From: Bacteroides sp. UBA1317
Lineage (GTDB): Bacteria; Bacteroidota; Bacteroidia; Bacteroidales; Bacteroidaceae
Assembly (NCBI GenBank): GCA_002307035.1
Contig: DBTL01000017.1
Span: forward strand, 1-8,537
Length of the DNA stretch: 8,537 nt
Direction of reading: 5' to 3'
Below, piece by piece: positions 1-8,098 of this stretch (its first letter is position 1; the number at the start of each line of letters is the position of its first letter). Made by a program: the position numbers and the translations under genes. The notes under the pieces were generated by a model. The model was not told where the DNA came from, made no database searches, and saw only the letters and a list, made by a program, of their open reading frames with translations.

Positions 1-145
1 AAACAGAAGTAACAGAACTACCACCCTCAACATCAGACAGAGAAGCAAACGCAGAAGACTCAATCTCAGCATATTCTTGAGAAGAACAAGCTATGCCCAA
101 GAAGGGAAATGCTAGCCATAATATAGTATGATATATCTTTTTCAT
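1..145 (-). CDS. Lipoprotein, third gene of the SusCD operon (5' end only)
   Basis: The first 48 codons of a gene that runs off the left edge of the window. The start is the ATG at 145-143, 22 bp after the SusD stop, with an A/T-rich leader and no clear Shine-Dalgarno sequence. The protein begins MKKIYHTILWLAFPFLGIAC, a lysine-start hydrophobic signal peptide ending in a relaxed lipobox (G-I-A-C) with Cys20 as the probable lipidated residue. A Ser/Glu-rich stretch follows (SSQEYAEIESS), as in the flexible linkers after surface lipoprotein anchors. No domain can be recognised in the visible part. Genes directly after susD in Bacteroides PULs are often surface glycan-binding lipoproteins (SusE/SusF-like or SGBP) and sometimes surface enzymes. 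A glycan-binding role is therefore an inference from position only. It is probably co-transcribed with susC and susD. Confidence 0.8.
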   Translation of the reverse strand, partial: MKKIYHTILWLAFPFLGIACSSQEYAEIESSAFASLSDVEGGSSVTSV

Positions 146-167
146 ATTCTATTCTTAAATTAAAACA

Positions 168-1682
168 TTAATAGTTATTCTGCGTCAGCGTACCCTGTGC
201 CGCATCAATTTCAGACTGCGGAATAGGCAGATATTTCTTTGATTCTGTCCAAGTACCTGTGCGATAGCCTCCATCAGGAATCAAGACAGAAGCTGCTTTG
301 TCAAAACGAATTAAATCCCAATAACGTTTACCTTCACCCACAAACTCTAAGCGGCGCTCATTCAATATATTATCTAGACTTGCAGTTACACTTTCTACTC
401 CGGCACGAGTGCGAACTTCATCCAGATAATCCTGTGCACTACCTTCCCCAGATGCTCCTCTTACTAACAGTTCCGCTGCATAAAGAAGTGTTTCAGCATA
501 ACGATAAACACGGAAATTATTCCCGTAATTCATATCAGCATCTCCAGAAGAACCCGCATTTCCACCATTGCGAGGCAAATATTTCTTCAAAAAATATCCT
601 GTATCTTCATAACGTCCGGAATAGGTAGCACCCGTTGATGCTGCATAAGTTGAAAAGTTCAGAATTCCGCCGTCACGACGCGTGTCGCTTCCGTCATACA
701 TTTCGTAAGCCTCCGTACGAACAGGCTCAAAGCCCCAACCGCTTTCGTAATCAGCACTACCAGACAAGCTATTGATACCAATCAATTTGGGATAAATAGA
801 GCCTCCGGCAGTAATGGGAGATCCCCAACTGCGAGCACCATTGGTTGACACATAGTTTATTTCAAAGATGGATTCCGTACTCCATTCTCCATCATTCTCC
901 CATATAGAGGCAAAATCAGCAACTAAACCATATTCTTTTGAATCGATGATCTCTTCCATATACTGGAGTGCTTTATCGTAACGCGTTTCATCCTTTTGAT
1001 ACATTACGGCTTCAGTATAAAGCATGTAAGCCATGGCTTTTGACACTCTTCCATACCATGCAGATGATGTTCTCATAGGAAGTCCTCCATTGTCAATAGC
1101 ATCTTCCAGAGTTGTAACAATTCCTTCGTAAACCTCATCAGCAGTATTCTGATCATGTAAATACGGATATTCCAAATTCACATCATAATAAGGTACATTA
1201 CCCCATAGCTTCCAAAGCCATGTATAATAGAATGATCGTAAAACTTTAGCCTCAGCTAAATATAATGCCTTATTCGTATCTGAAATACCAGTAACATTAT
1301 CCATATTCTCGAGAACCACATTACAACGGTTAACTCCCGAATAAAAAGTAGTCCATAAATCGCTGACAACAGATGTAGATAGCGCTTTATAGTTAAACAT
1401 ACGATGCAGATAAGCACAATCATTTTCATCACTGCCACCGGGATAAACATCATCAGACATCACATCTGATACAAGACCAAGATGAGTATACTGTCCCCAG
1501 GCGTAGTCAAACCATTTCAATGGATCATAAGAAGCAACCAAAGCCTCAAAAATACGGGCATCCGTAGTATAATATTCATCTACATATAACTGATTGGCTG
1601 ATTCCACCGTCAGGAAACTATCTGAGCAAGAATTCAGGCCGAAACTAAGAAGTGCACAGCACGATATAATTATTTTTTTCAT
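168..1682 (-). CDS. SusD/RagB-family surface glycan-binding lipoprotein
   Basis: SusD-like outer-membrane lipoprotein that forms the lid on its SusC partner and binds glycan at the cell surface. From the ATG at 1682 it is 504 residues, normal for the family. The frame also opens three codons earlier at a TTG (1691), but the ATG gives the usual MKKIII signal start and is preferred. The signal peptide ends in lipobox LNSC with Cys19 lipidated, followed by SDSFL, the classic SusD start. Family signatures near the C-terminus are RYAETLLYAAELL, NERRLEFVGEGKRYWDLIRF (about residues 441-460) and KYLPIPQSEID (about 483-493), ending in LTQNNY. The N-terminal half has the helical TPR-like character of SusD proteins, with a Trp/Tyr-rich segment (WLWKLWGNVPYYD). 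It starts 18 bp after the SusC stop, so the two are co-translated partners. The ligand cannot be deduced from sequence alone. Confidence 0.95.
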   Translation of the reverse strand: MKKIIISCCALLSFGLNSCSDSFLTVESANQLYVDEYYTTDARIFEALVASYDPLKWFDYAWGQYTHLGLVSDVMSDDVYPGGSDENDCAYLHRMFNYKALSTSVVSDLWTTFYSGVNRCNVVLENMDNVTGISDTNKALYLAEAKVLRSFYYTWLWKLWGNVPYYDVNLEYPYLHDQNTADEVYEGIVTTLEDAIDNGGLPMRTSSAWYGRVSKAMAYMLYTEAVMYQKDETRYDKALQYMEEIIDSKEYGLVADFASIWENDGEWSTESIFEINYVSTNGARSWGSPITAGGSIYPKLIGINSLSGSADYESGWGFEPVRTEAYEMYDGSDTRRDGGILNFSTYAASTGATYSGRYEDTGYFLKKYLPRNGGNAGSSGDADMNYGNNFRVYRYAETLLYAAELLVRGASGEGSAQDYLDEVRTRAGVESVTASLDNILNERRLEFVGEGKRYWDLIRFDKAASVLIPDGGYRTGTWTESKKYLPIPQSEIDAAQGTLTQNNY

Positions 1683-1700
1683 TTTATTCAAAGATTAAAA

Positions 1701-4700
1701 TTAAAAATTAAGATTGACGCCAAAAGTATAAGTTCTTGCCTGCGGATATACTCCACGGTCGATACCTAATGATGTGCCTCCTGAAGATATTTCAGGATCA
1801 AAACCTTCGTACTTAGTAAATGTAAATAAGTTCTCTGCTGCTACATATAAGCGCAATGAAGAAATAAGAGCTTTTCTGGCCCATTTAGAAGGCAAAGTAT
1901 ATCCTAATGTTACGTTCTTCACGCGCATATAAGAACCATCTTTAACAAAGAGATCAGAAGAAGTCCAATTGTTATTGTCGTCAGTAAAAGTGAAACGTGG
2001 AATCTTGTTAGATGTTCCTTCACCTGTCCAACGGTTAAGCATGTAAGAAGGAAGATTAATATAAGAGATGTCTGTACGGCGTGTGGCGTCAAATATCTCA
2101 TTTCCTTCAACGCCTTGCAGCATTACATTAAAATCGAAGTTCTTCCAGCCCACTGATAGATTCAGACCATAAGTCCAATCAGGCATACCTTTACCTATTT
2201 TTGTTCTGTCATTATCATCTATTACACCATCATTGTTTACATCGACAAAACGCACATCGCCTGGAAGCGCTTTTGGCTGAATGATAGAAACTTCTCCATC
2301 AGCATCTGTGTAAGTGTAAGAATTTACCTCTTCCATGTTTTGGAAAATACCATCTGTTTTACGTCCATAGAAGAAAGGGAAAGCTTGACCATTCTCAGCG
2401 CGAGAAATGGTTCCTACATTCTGATAACTATCATAATTATTATAACCAGTATCATTACCTAAATTAATCAGTTTATTCTTTAAGTAAGTGGCATTACCAC
2501 CTATTTTAAATTCCCAGGCACCTACTTTAAAACGATAGCTGGTTTCCAGTTCTACACCTTGATTCTCCATTTTGCCAACATTACCTGTCGGCTTAGATTC
2601 GCCCACATAAGATGGGATAGACACTGTCATCAACATCCCATCTGTTATTTTCTTATAATAGTCAACACTAAAACTCAAAGAATTATCAAAGAAGCCGAAA
2701 TCAAGGCCCAAATCTGTCTGCTTGGACTCTTCCCAGCGCAGATTCTCGTTGGCCAGGCCACTAGGTTTCGTTCCGTTATATAATGTACCATCGCCTGAAC
2801 CAAAATAGTAATTGTTGCCGGTGGATGTCAAAGCCACATATCCAAAAGCCCCAATGCTTTCATTCCCATTCTTACCCCATGAAAAGCGGAGCTTTGTTGA
2901 AGTCAGCCATCCGGGACGATTCTCTGCAAATTTTTCATTGGTAATGTTCCATCCTAGAGAAAACGAAGGGAAGGTAGCCCAATGATTGTTCGAGCCGAAG
3001 TTTGAAGAACCATCACGACGAACAGTCGCTTGTAACATATAACGTTCAGCATAATTATAACTCAAACGTCCAAAGTAAGAAGCTAGCGTAGATGGACTAT
3101 AAGCACTCCCCGAAACAGACTGATCGCCATTAGCAGATGTTCCGGTCGTAAAATCAATATTTGCTTTGCTACCATCTTCTTCAACCATGTAATAATTACT
3201 GCCACTCAAATAACGACCGGTCGTTTTCTTAGCCGACTGTCCTAACAAAATCGAGAAACTATGTTTACCGATTTTCTTATCATAGGCCAAAGTATTTTCA
3301 AGCTGCCAAACCAAAGATTTGTACATACTCGACCAGACTTGCGATTTCTCTGATTTATTTGATTGTCCCAAATAATATACCGGTTTCCATCCATCTGTTC
3401 CCCAGAAAGCAAGATCAGTACCGAATGAAGACTTAAACTTCAAATTATCCCAAATCTGCAATTCAGCCCAGAAATTGGAAACAAATTTATCTGAACGGCC
3501 AATCTCACCGGGTAATGATAACGCAGCCAGAGGATTCGTTATCTCATTATAATCAGAACCCGCTATGGTATACATACGGCCGTTCTTCTTGTCATAGATA
3601 GGAGCGAAATTTTCTACAGAAGCATATTCCGCATAGACTGCTTCCTCATCCTCCTCATAAACGCCCAATAAAGGGCAAAAAGCGATAGCGCTCCCTAGTG
3701 GAGAACCATACTCCGAGTTTGTAGTAATACCGGTAGAGCGAATATGTGAATAAGCCGCATTCACTCCTACCGACAATTTATTAATCCAATTCCTTGTCTT
3801 CGTTTCATCAAAGAGCTTATAGGTGCTATTGGAACGAAGAGTCAAGCGCTGATAATTAGAACGACCATAGTTGCCGCCAACAATACCATCCTGTTTAAAA
3901 TATCCTGCCGATAGATAATAGTTTATCCTTTCAGATGCACCGCTTGCACTAATCTGGTGCTGCATAATCGGTGCATTATCATAGAACAATTCTTCTTGCC
4001 AATCAGTACCTTTACCATAAGAGGAAGGATCGGCATAAATTGGTGCTTCTCCTGCATTCATCTTTCCTTCATTCATTAAAGTTGCATATTCTGTGGCATT
4101 CAAGACATCCCGGTGTTTCCATGCACTCTGAAATCCATAAGAAAAATCATATATGATCTTCACCTTGCCTTCTTTTCCGGCTTTTGTGGTAACAAGCACA
4201 ACTCCATTCGCAGCACGGGCGCCATACACTGCACCAGAAGCAGCATCTTTCAAGATTTCAATAGATTGAATATCATTCGGATTCAGATAGTCTATCCCCC
4301 CATCAATAGGCATACCATCCACAATATACAAAGGATCAGAATCGTTAATCGTACCAATACCACGAATACGAATCTGAGAAGCAGAACCCGGCTGACCAGA
4401 GGATGATGTTACTGTTACCCCGGCAGCCAATCCTTTCAATGCATTATCTACGCGAATAGGAGCCACATGAAGAAGGTCATCTGAGGATACCCTTGCAATA
4501 GCCGCTGTTACAACGCTTTTTTTCTGAACGCCATAACCCACAACCACCACTTCATTTAATGTTTCTGTGTCTTCCTGTAATACTATACGAAAAGATCTGG
4601 AATTCTTCACCGCTATTTCTTGACCCTTATAACCTACATAAGAAACAAGCAAAACACAATCTGAAGGAACACTTAAAACGAACTGACCATCCAGATCAGT

Positions 4701-4856
4701 AATAGTACCATTGGTAGTACCCTTTACCACCACATTTACTCCAGGCAAAGGTTCATTATCTTGCCCACTCACGACTACACCCTTTATCTGTATGTTTTGA
4801 GAAAATACAGTAAGTGCAATCCCTAATAGAAAAAAGAAGGATAATAACTTTTTCAT
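1701..4856 (-). CDS. SusC/RagA-family TonB-linked outer-membrane glycan importer
   Basis: TonB-dependent outer-membrane transporter of 1051 residues, typical of SusC. It imports oligosaccharides into the periplasm beneath the SusD lid. Domains in order: signal peptide (1-19, ending VFS-Q); carboxypeptidase-D regulatory-like beta-sandwich (about 23-93, with GTTNGTITDLDGQF and VSYVGYKGQE); TonB-box-like TLNEVVVVGYG (about 99-109); plug domain (about 112-225) with the SusC signatures DPLYIVDGMP (174-183) and ILKDAASGAVYGARAANG (201-218); then a 22-strand-type barrel ending in the aromatic C-terminal beta signal (TFGVNLNF). A calcium-site-like DVNNDGVIDDND lies at about 872-883, common in the family. 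There is no N-terminal STN domain, so it lacks the module used for anti-sigma signalling. That fits control by the neighbouring regulator. The start at 4856 has an A/T-rich leader and no Shine-Dalgarno sequence, usual for Bacteroides. First gene of the susCD operon. Confidence 0.97.
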   Translation of the reverse strand: MKKLLSFFFLLGIALTVFSQNIQIKGVVVSGQDNEPLPGVNVVVKGTTNGTITDLDGQFVLSVPSDCVLLVSYVGYKGQEIAVKNSRSFRIVLQEDTETLNEVVVVGYGVQKKSVVTAAIARVSSDDLLHVAPIRVDNALKGLAAGVTVTSSSGQPGSASQIRIRGIGTINDSDPLYIVDGMPIDGGIDYLNPNDIQSIEILKDAASGAVYGARAANGVVLVTTKAGKEGKVKIIYDFSYGFQSAWKHRDVLNATEYATLMNEGKMNAGEAPIYADPSSYGKGTDWQEELFYDNAPIMQHQISASGASERINYYLSAGYFKQDGIVGGNYGRSNYQRLTLRSNSTYKLFDETKTRNWINKLSVGVNAAYSHIRSTGITTNSEYGSPLGSAIAFCPLLGVYEEDEEAVYAEYASVENFAPIYDKKNGRMYTIAGSDYNEITNPLAALSLPGEIGRSDKFVSNFWAELQIWDNLKFKSSFGTDLAFWGTDGWKPVYYLGQSNKSEKSQVWSSMYKSLVWQLENTLAYDKKIGKHSFSILLGQSAKKTTGRYLSGSNYYMVEEDGSKANIDFTTGTSANGDQSVSGSAYSPSTLASYFGRLSYNYAERYMLQATVRRDGSSNFGSNNHWATFPSFSLGWNITNEKFAENRPGWLTSTKLRFSWGKNGNESIGAFGYVALTSTGNNYYFGSGDGTLYNGTKPSGLANENLRWEESKQTDLGLDFGFFDNSLSFSVDYYKKITDGMLMTVSIPSYVGESKPTGNVGKMENQGVELETSYRFKVGAWEFKIGGNATYLKNKLINLGNDTGYNNYDSYQNVGTISRAENGQAFPFFYGRKTDGIFQNMEEVNSYTYTDADGEVSIIQPKALPGDVRFVDVNNDGVIDDNDRTKIGKGMPDWTYGLNLSVGWKNFDFNVMLQGVEGNEIFDATRRTDISYINLPSYMLNRWTGEGTSNKIPRFTFTDDNNNWTSSDLFVKDGSYMRVKNVTLGYTLPSKWARKALISSLRLYVAAENLFTFTKYEGFDPEISSGGTSLGIDRGVYPQARTYTFGVNLNF

Positions 4857-4884
4857 AAGTTTTCATAAATTAAGATTAACTAGA

Positions 4885-4898
4885 TGTTCGTTTGAACA
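4885..4898. repeat. TGTTC-N4-GAACA palindrome at the predicted susC transcription start
   Basis: A perfect 5-bp inverted repeat with a 4-bp spacer (TGTTC GTTT GAACA), lying between the predicted transcription start and the susC ATG. It could be a small operator or a weak leader hairpin. An arm of this length can easily arise by chance. Confidence 0.25.
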
Positions 4899-4901
4899 AT
4901 G

Positions 4902-4931
4902 CAAACATACCGTTTTAATGAATATAGCAAC
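4902..4931 (-). promoter_or_regulatory. Predicted Bacteroides-type promoter of the susCD operon
   Basis: On the minus strand, TATGTTTG (4909-4902) matches the Bacteroides -7 consensus TAnnTTTG exactly. GTTG (4931-4928) matches three of four bases of the -33 box TTTG, with an 18-bp spacer (consensus about 19-21). The implied start of transcription is near 4898, giving a leader of about 40 nt before the susC ATG. The slightly short spacer and imperfect -33 box suit a promoter that needs an activator. Confidence 0.6.
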
Positions 4932-4940
4932 TCATTAAAA
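4913..4940. repeat. 9-bp inverted repeat within the susC core promoter
   Basis: TTTTAATGA (4913-4921) and TCATTAAAA (4932-4940) form a perfect 9-bp inverted repeat with a 10-bp spacer. The centre-to-centre distance of the arms is 19 bp. One arm sits between the -7 and -33 boxes and the other just upstream of -33, so a bound protein would overlap RNA polymerase. The sequence is A/T-rich, which raises the chance of coincidence. Confidence 0.35.
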
Positions 4941-4950
4941 GTCATTCATG

Positions 4951-5048
4951 AATACGTCAATCAATAATTATTAATACGCTATAAATACGTCATAATAATA
5001 TAACTAATTGATTATAAGATATTTATAGATACGTCTAGCTTATTCGTC
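4951..5048 (-). promoter_or_regulatory. Phased ATACGTC direct repeats, candidate activator operator
   Basis: Three exact copies of ATACGTC (GACGTAT on the minus strand) lie at 4952-4958, 4985-4991 and 5029-5035. The copies are 33 and 44 bp apart. A one-to-two-base variant, ATACGCT (4974-4980), is 22 bp and 11 bp from its neighbours, so four elements fall on one 11-bp grid. A weaker ATTCGTC at 5042-5048 is off the grid (13 bp away). Relative to the predicted start, the elements centre at about -57, -79, -90 and -134, which suits an activator. The most likely ligand is the LuxR-type domain of the upstream regulator, but that is an inference. Confidence 0.5.
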
Positions 5049-5064
5049 AAAAGTGTTATAGAAC

Positions 5065-5090
5065 ATAAAAAAGAGAACAGCAAGTCTTTT
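5065..5090 (-). terminator. Possible weak terminator after the regulator gene
   Basis: On the minus strand AAAAGA (5090-5085) and TCTTTT (5074-5069) can pair around a 10-nt loop, with the second arm running into a six-T run. The stem is short and A/T-rich. Termination would be inefficient, so some read-through from the regulator into susC is possible. Confidence 0.2.
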
Positions 5091-5124
5091 CGGATACCTA
5101 CAGACAAATAGTATTTAAAGGAAG

Positions 5125-8022
5125 TTAAAGTTCCGTATTCAGATAATCAATCAAACTGTCTTCCCGATCAAGATCAAATTTCTTTCTTAAACGATAACGG
5201 ATCGTTTCCACTCCACGAATAGAGATATTAAGTAGAGGTGCTATTTCCTTGGACGAGAGATTCATTTTCAAATAAGCGCACATCATTCGTTCATTCACAG
5301 ACAAATCAGGGTGCTTCTCTTGCAGATGTTTCATGAAGTTATTGTGAATCAAATCAAACTGTTCTTCGATACGTTTTAAAACATCATCCGATTGGATGTT
5401 CGATTCAATCTTATTATTTGTTAGCAGCAACATTTGCTTGGGTTCCTTTGAACCATCGCCTTTTAGTATAGATATTACCTTAAACAAATCAGATTTTATC
5501 TCAGTCAGTATCTCATTCTTGCGAACAAAATTAATCATCAGGTTAGCCATCTCCTGACTCTTATGTTGCAGATCATGCTCCAACTTATCCTTCTCCAATT
5601 CCATGATCTGCCTTTCTTTACGGGCATTTTCCTCTTCATACTCCTTTTCCAGGTCCAGAAGTTCTTTCTCCTTCTCCACCACAGCCTGGAACTTCTTGCG
5701 AGCCATTCTCACTGTATCCCATTTATAAATAAGCCACAACCCTAATAAGAAAAAGAGAAAATACGCTGCATAAGCTATGTTTGTGCGATACCATGGTGGT
5801 AATATCTGAAAGGAAAAGGTGTCTGTTACCGTTCTTCCGTTCTGAAATATAGCCTTGACTTCAAATGTGTATTCACCTTCGGCCAAACTACTATATTCCT
5901 TGGTGTGTGAGTTGGTGAAATCGGACCAATCATTTTGGTTCAATCTGTATTGGTAGCTGACTTCTTCTATTTGAGTAAAAGAAGAGATACCATATTCTAT
6001 ACGAATTGAGTTATGTGAGAATGGTATTTCCGGAATTTCTTTTTCATCCAAAAAATTGCCCATATAGATTAATGAATCCTTCGGATAAGAGATAAACACC
6101 TTCCTTATATACATTGATTGTTTCACCTCTCTTTTGGTTATTGAAGAAGGTACCTTACACAAGGCAAAACCATTATCGTTAGGAATAACCATCAAGGAAT
6201 CTGTAATCGGAATAATTCGTTCTGCCCCCTGCACCAGTTCCACAGCTGGAAGCTCAATCGGTATAATACTTGTTCCTGAGCCTTTTTTATATGTACGCAG
6301 ATTTGCAATGCATATCTCTTTATAACTCAGACTAATAAAATGATTATTGTACTCTAGCAATCGGGAATAAGGATTCACGCCATTCAATAGATTGTCCATC
6401 TCCCGACAATGTTCCATCCGATCCGTCTTGCCATTGTATTGATAAATTCCCTTAGGAGTAGCAAAATAAATATTCCCATTTATCTTACTTACATAAACAT
6501 CTCTATCAGACGGAAATCCTTTATCAACACCATAAATTCTAATATTGATGACACGAGATAAATCAGCACTTAATTGTACCCTAAGGGTTTTGTCCGAGTT
6601 ATACACCCAGAGAATACGAGAAGATTCCTGTTCAAAGAAACGGCATGAATCAAACAGACCATCAATTTTTCGCACAACTCTCCACTCCTTCCCTTTCTTT
6701 TCAAGTATATACATCCCATCGTACACGCCAACGAGCATTTTATTGTCCGTACCCATTACCAGTTTACAAGACCACGTACCGGAGATGTTACCAATCCGCT
6801 TCATAGTTGTCCCCTGTATAAGAAAAAGACCCCTATCGTGAAAACAGAATAAATCATCACCCACCTTACAAAGATCCCAAACCTGCCCGCTAGAATTAGA
6901 GACAGCACGAATATCAGGCAATTTATCCGTTTGCTCAACAGGATATTTTGTGTAATACAGCCCCCTGTTTGTACCTAAATACAACGTATTTCCTGCCAGA
7001 AGTGCTGCATAACCTGTTCCAAACGAATACGGATACGTGTACAAGTTGGTCAATGATGAATTTAAGCAAACATAGTCAATGCCATTATCCAGACCAGCCC
7101 AGAGATTATTCAGCGCATCGAATGAAACCGATAAAACAGTATTGTTTTGCAAGCCGTTGTTTTCATTGAAGTATTTTAAAGCAAGAGTTTTGCGGTCTAT
7201 CAATATCACACCCTTATGTACCGTGCCCAAAGCAATCAGATCTCCCGAAGTAGCAACGCAAAAAGTTTCATTTTCTCTCAAGAATGACTCGGCACCGGTC
7301 ACAAAAGGAGTGCTAACCTTACCGTCACAATAATATAGTCCATCATAAGCTGTTACAACAATCACCCCTTTTTTATGCGGAATAATACCTCTTATCCGCT
7401 TCGAGATGAGAGATTCCGCTCCCTGCAAAGGAAAGAAAGTATTTCCGACCAGGACATAAACTCCCTTATCCGTGCCGATATATAAAACGCCATTAACCAT
7501 ATCTGAACATTCGATCTTGCTCTGCGCCTCTATAGCAGTATATTTCCCATTCAGGTATTTCAGAATCTTACCATCTCCTTGAAAATAAAGAATATTATCA
7601 TTCTCATGAATTCTCCAGATATTACCTATAAAGCGCTCAGCACCTGAGATTGAGTCAGAAAGACAAGTATAAACAAGTTCTCCTCCCATTCCGGGCCTGA
7701 AGTAACCAAATTCATTGATACCACCAACATAAACACGTTTCTGACTCACAGACGGAAGAACAGAACGAACATCTGACTTATTGTGCAGAGGAAATACATT
7801 CCAGGAATTTCCATCAAACTGTAACATTCCATTCTTATTCGCAAAATAGATCCAACTACTGTTGTAAGAAGCTATTCGCCAAGTCTGTGAGCCTTTACCA
7901 TATAAGCTCTTATTGTAATTTATAATAAAATTATTCCAATCGGCAGACACATGCAGAATGGTCATATTCGAGAAGATCACAAAGAATACCAATCGAAAGG
8001 GCATTGAAAGCTGTTTTTTCAT
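5125..8022 (-). CDS. Membrane-spanning propeller/Y_Y_Y sensor with LuxR-type DNA-binding domain
   Basis: Predicted one-component transcription regulator of the adjacent susCD operon, 965 residues from the ATG at 8022. That start is preferred to the in-frame ATG at 8097 because it has AGAGGA four bases upstream and opens a signal peptide (MKKQLSMPFRLVFFVIF, cleavage after about residue 27). Domains in order: periplasmic beta-propeller region (about 28-620) with repeated blade signatures such as LYIGTDKGVYV (180-190), NLWAGLDNGI (306-315), LYLGTNRGLYY (347-357) and IYFATPKGIYQY (518-529), and a Reg_prop motif NGLQNNTVLSVSFD (about 289-302); Y_Y_Y domain (about 660-741, SYQYRLNQNDWSDF); one membrane helix (748-768); a charged coiled coil (773-835); and a LuxR/GerE helix-turn-helix (about 906-951, LSVNERMM, SSKEIAPLLNIS, GVETIRYRLRKKF). 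The N-terminal architecture is that of hybrid two-component PUL sensors, but no histidine kinase, receiver or AraC domain is present. Ligand binding in the periplasm probably reorients a membrane-bound DNA-binding dimer. SusR is the nearest functional precedent. Confidence 0.92.
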   Translation of the reverse strand: MKKQLSMPFRLVFFVIFSNMTILHVSADWNNFIINYNKSLYGKGSQTWRIASYNSSWIYFANKNGMLQFDGNSWNVFPLHNKSDVRSVLPSVSQKRVYVGGINEFGYFRPGMGGELVYTCLSDSISGAERFIGNIWRIHENDNILYFQGDGKILKYLNGKYTAIEAQSKIECSDMVNGVLYIGTDKGVYVLVGNTFFPLQGAESLISKRIRGIIPHKKGVIVVTAYDGLYYCDGKVSTPFVTGAESFLRENETFCVATSGDLIALGTVHKGVILIDRKTLALKYFNENNGLQNNTVLSVSFDALNNLWAGLDNGIDYVCLNSSLTNLYTYPYSFGTGYAALLAGNTLYLGTNRGLYYTKYPVEQTDKLPDIRAVSNSSGQVWDLCKVGDDLFCFHDRGLFLIQGTTMKRIGNISGTWSCKLVMGTDNKMLVGVYDGMYILEKKGKEWRVVRKIDGLFDSCRFFEQESSRILWVYNSDKTLRVQLSADLSRVINIRIYGVDKGFPSDRDVYVSKINGNIYFATPKGIYQYNGKTDRMEHCREMDNLLNGVNPYSRLLEYNNHFISLSYKEICIANLRTYKKGSGTSIIPIELPAVELVQGAERIIPITDSLMVIPNDNGFALCKVPSSITKREVKQSMYIRKVFISYPKDSLIYMGNFLDEKEIPEIPFSHNSIRIEYGISSFTQIEEVSYQYRLNQNDWSDFTNSHTKEYSSLAEGEYTFEVKAIFQNGRTVTDTFSFQILPPWYRTNIAYAAYFLFFLLGLWLIYKWDTVRMARKKFQAVVEKEKELLDLEKEYEEENARKERQIMELEKDKLEHDLQHKSQEMANLMINFVRKNEILTEIKSDLFKVISILKGDGSKEPKQMLLLTNNKIESNIQSDDVLKRIEEQFDLIHNNFMKHLQEKHPDLSVNERMMCAYLKMNLSSKEIAPLLNISIRGVETIRYRLRKKFDLDREDSLIDYLNTEL

Positions 8023-8026
8023 AAAT

Positions 8027-8032
8027 TCCTCT
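8027..8032 (-). promoter_or_regulatory. Shine-Dalgarno that fixes the regulator start
   Basis: AGAGGA on the minus strand, four bases before the ATG at 8022. It is unusually good for Bacteroides and selects this start over the upstream in-frame ATG at 8097, which has no such site and would place 25 non-signal residues before the signal peptide. Confidence 0.6.
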
Positions 8033-8054
8033 TGTTTAAGGCACAAAGTATCCA

Positions 8055-8062
8055 CAAATCTA
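8055..8062 (-). promoter_or_regulatory. Possible -7 box for the regulator promoter
   Basis: TAGATTTG on the minus strand matches the Bacteroides TAnnTTTG -7 consensus. It would start a leader of about 25 nt before the ATG at 8022. No TTTG-like -33 box is seen 18-21 bp upstream, so the match is tentative. It would also exclude the longer start at 8097. Confidence 0.35.
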
Positions 8063-8098
8063 CATAAAATTATCAGAATTTTGTTTCTCGATCTCATT

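Noticed and set aside
239..628. 129-codon open frame on the plus strand
   Set aside because: It lies wholly antisense to the C-terminal half of SusD, has a His/Leu-rich composition typical of the reverse of a coding strand, and has no promoter or family match.
1256..2110. Short minus-strand frames (1256-1453, 1919-2110) in other registers
   Set aside because: They sit inside the SusD and SusC genes in a different frame. The overlapping genes have full-length family signatures, so these are shadows.
2559..4406. Plus-strand frames antisense to SusC (2559-2783, 3971-4156, 4113-4406)
   Set aside because: They are opposite a well-supported SusC gene and have no recognisable motif or start signal.
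5563..7333. Several 60-98-codon plus-strand frames antisense to the regulator
   Set aside because: Their Leu/His/Pro-rich composition mirrors the coding strand of the regulator, and no independent signals are present.
8023..8097. N-terminal extension of the regulator to the ATG at 8097
   Set aside because: It would put 25 extra residues before a good signal peptide, while the ATG at 8022 has a clear AGAGGA site. The likely -7 box at 8055-8062 would also fall inside the extension.
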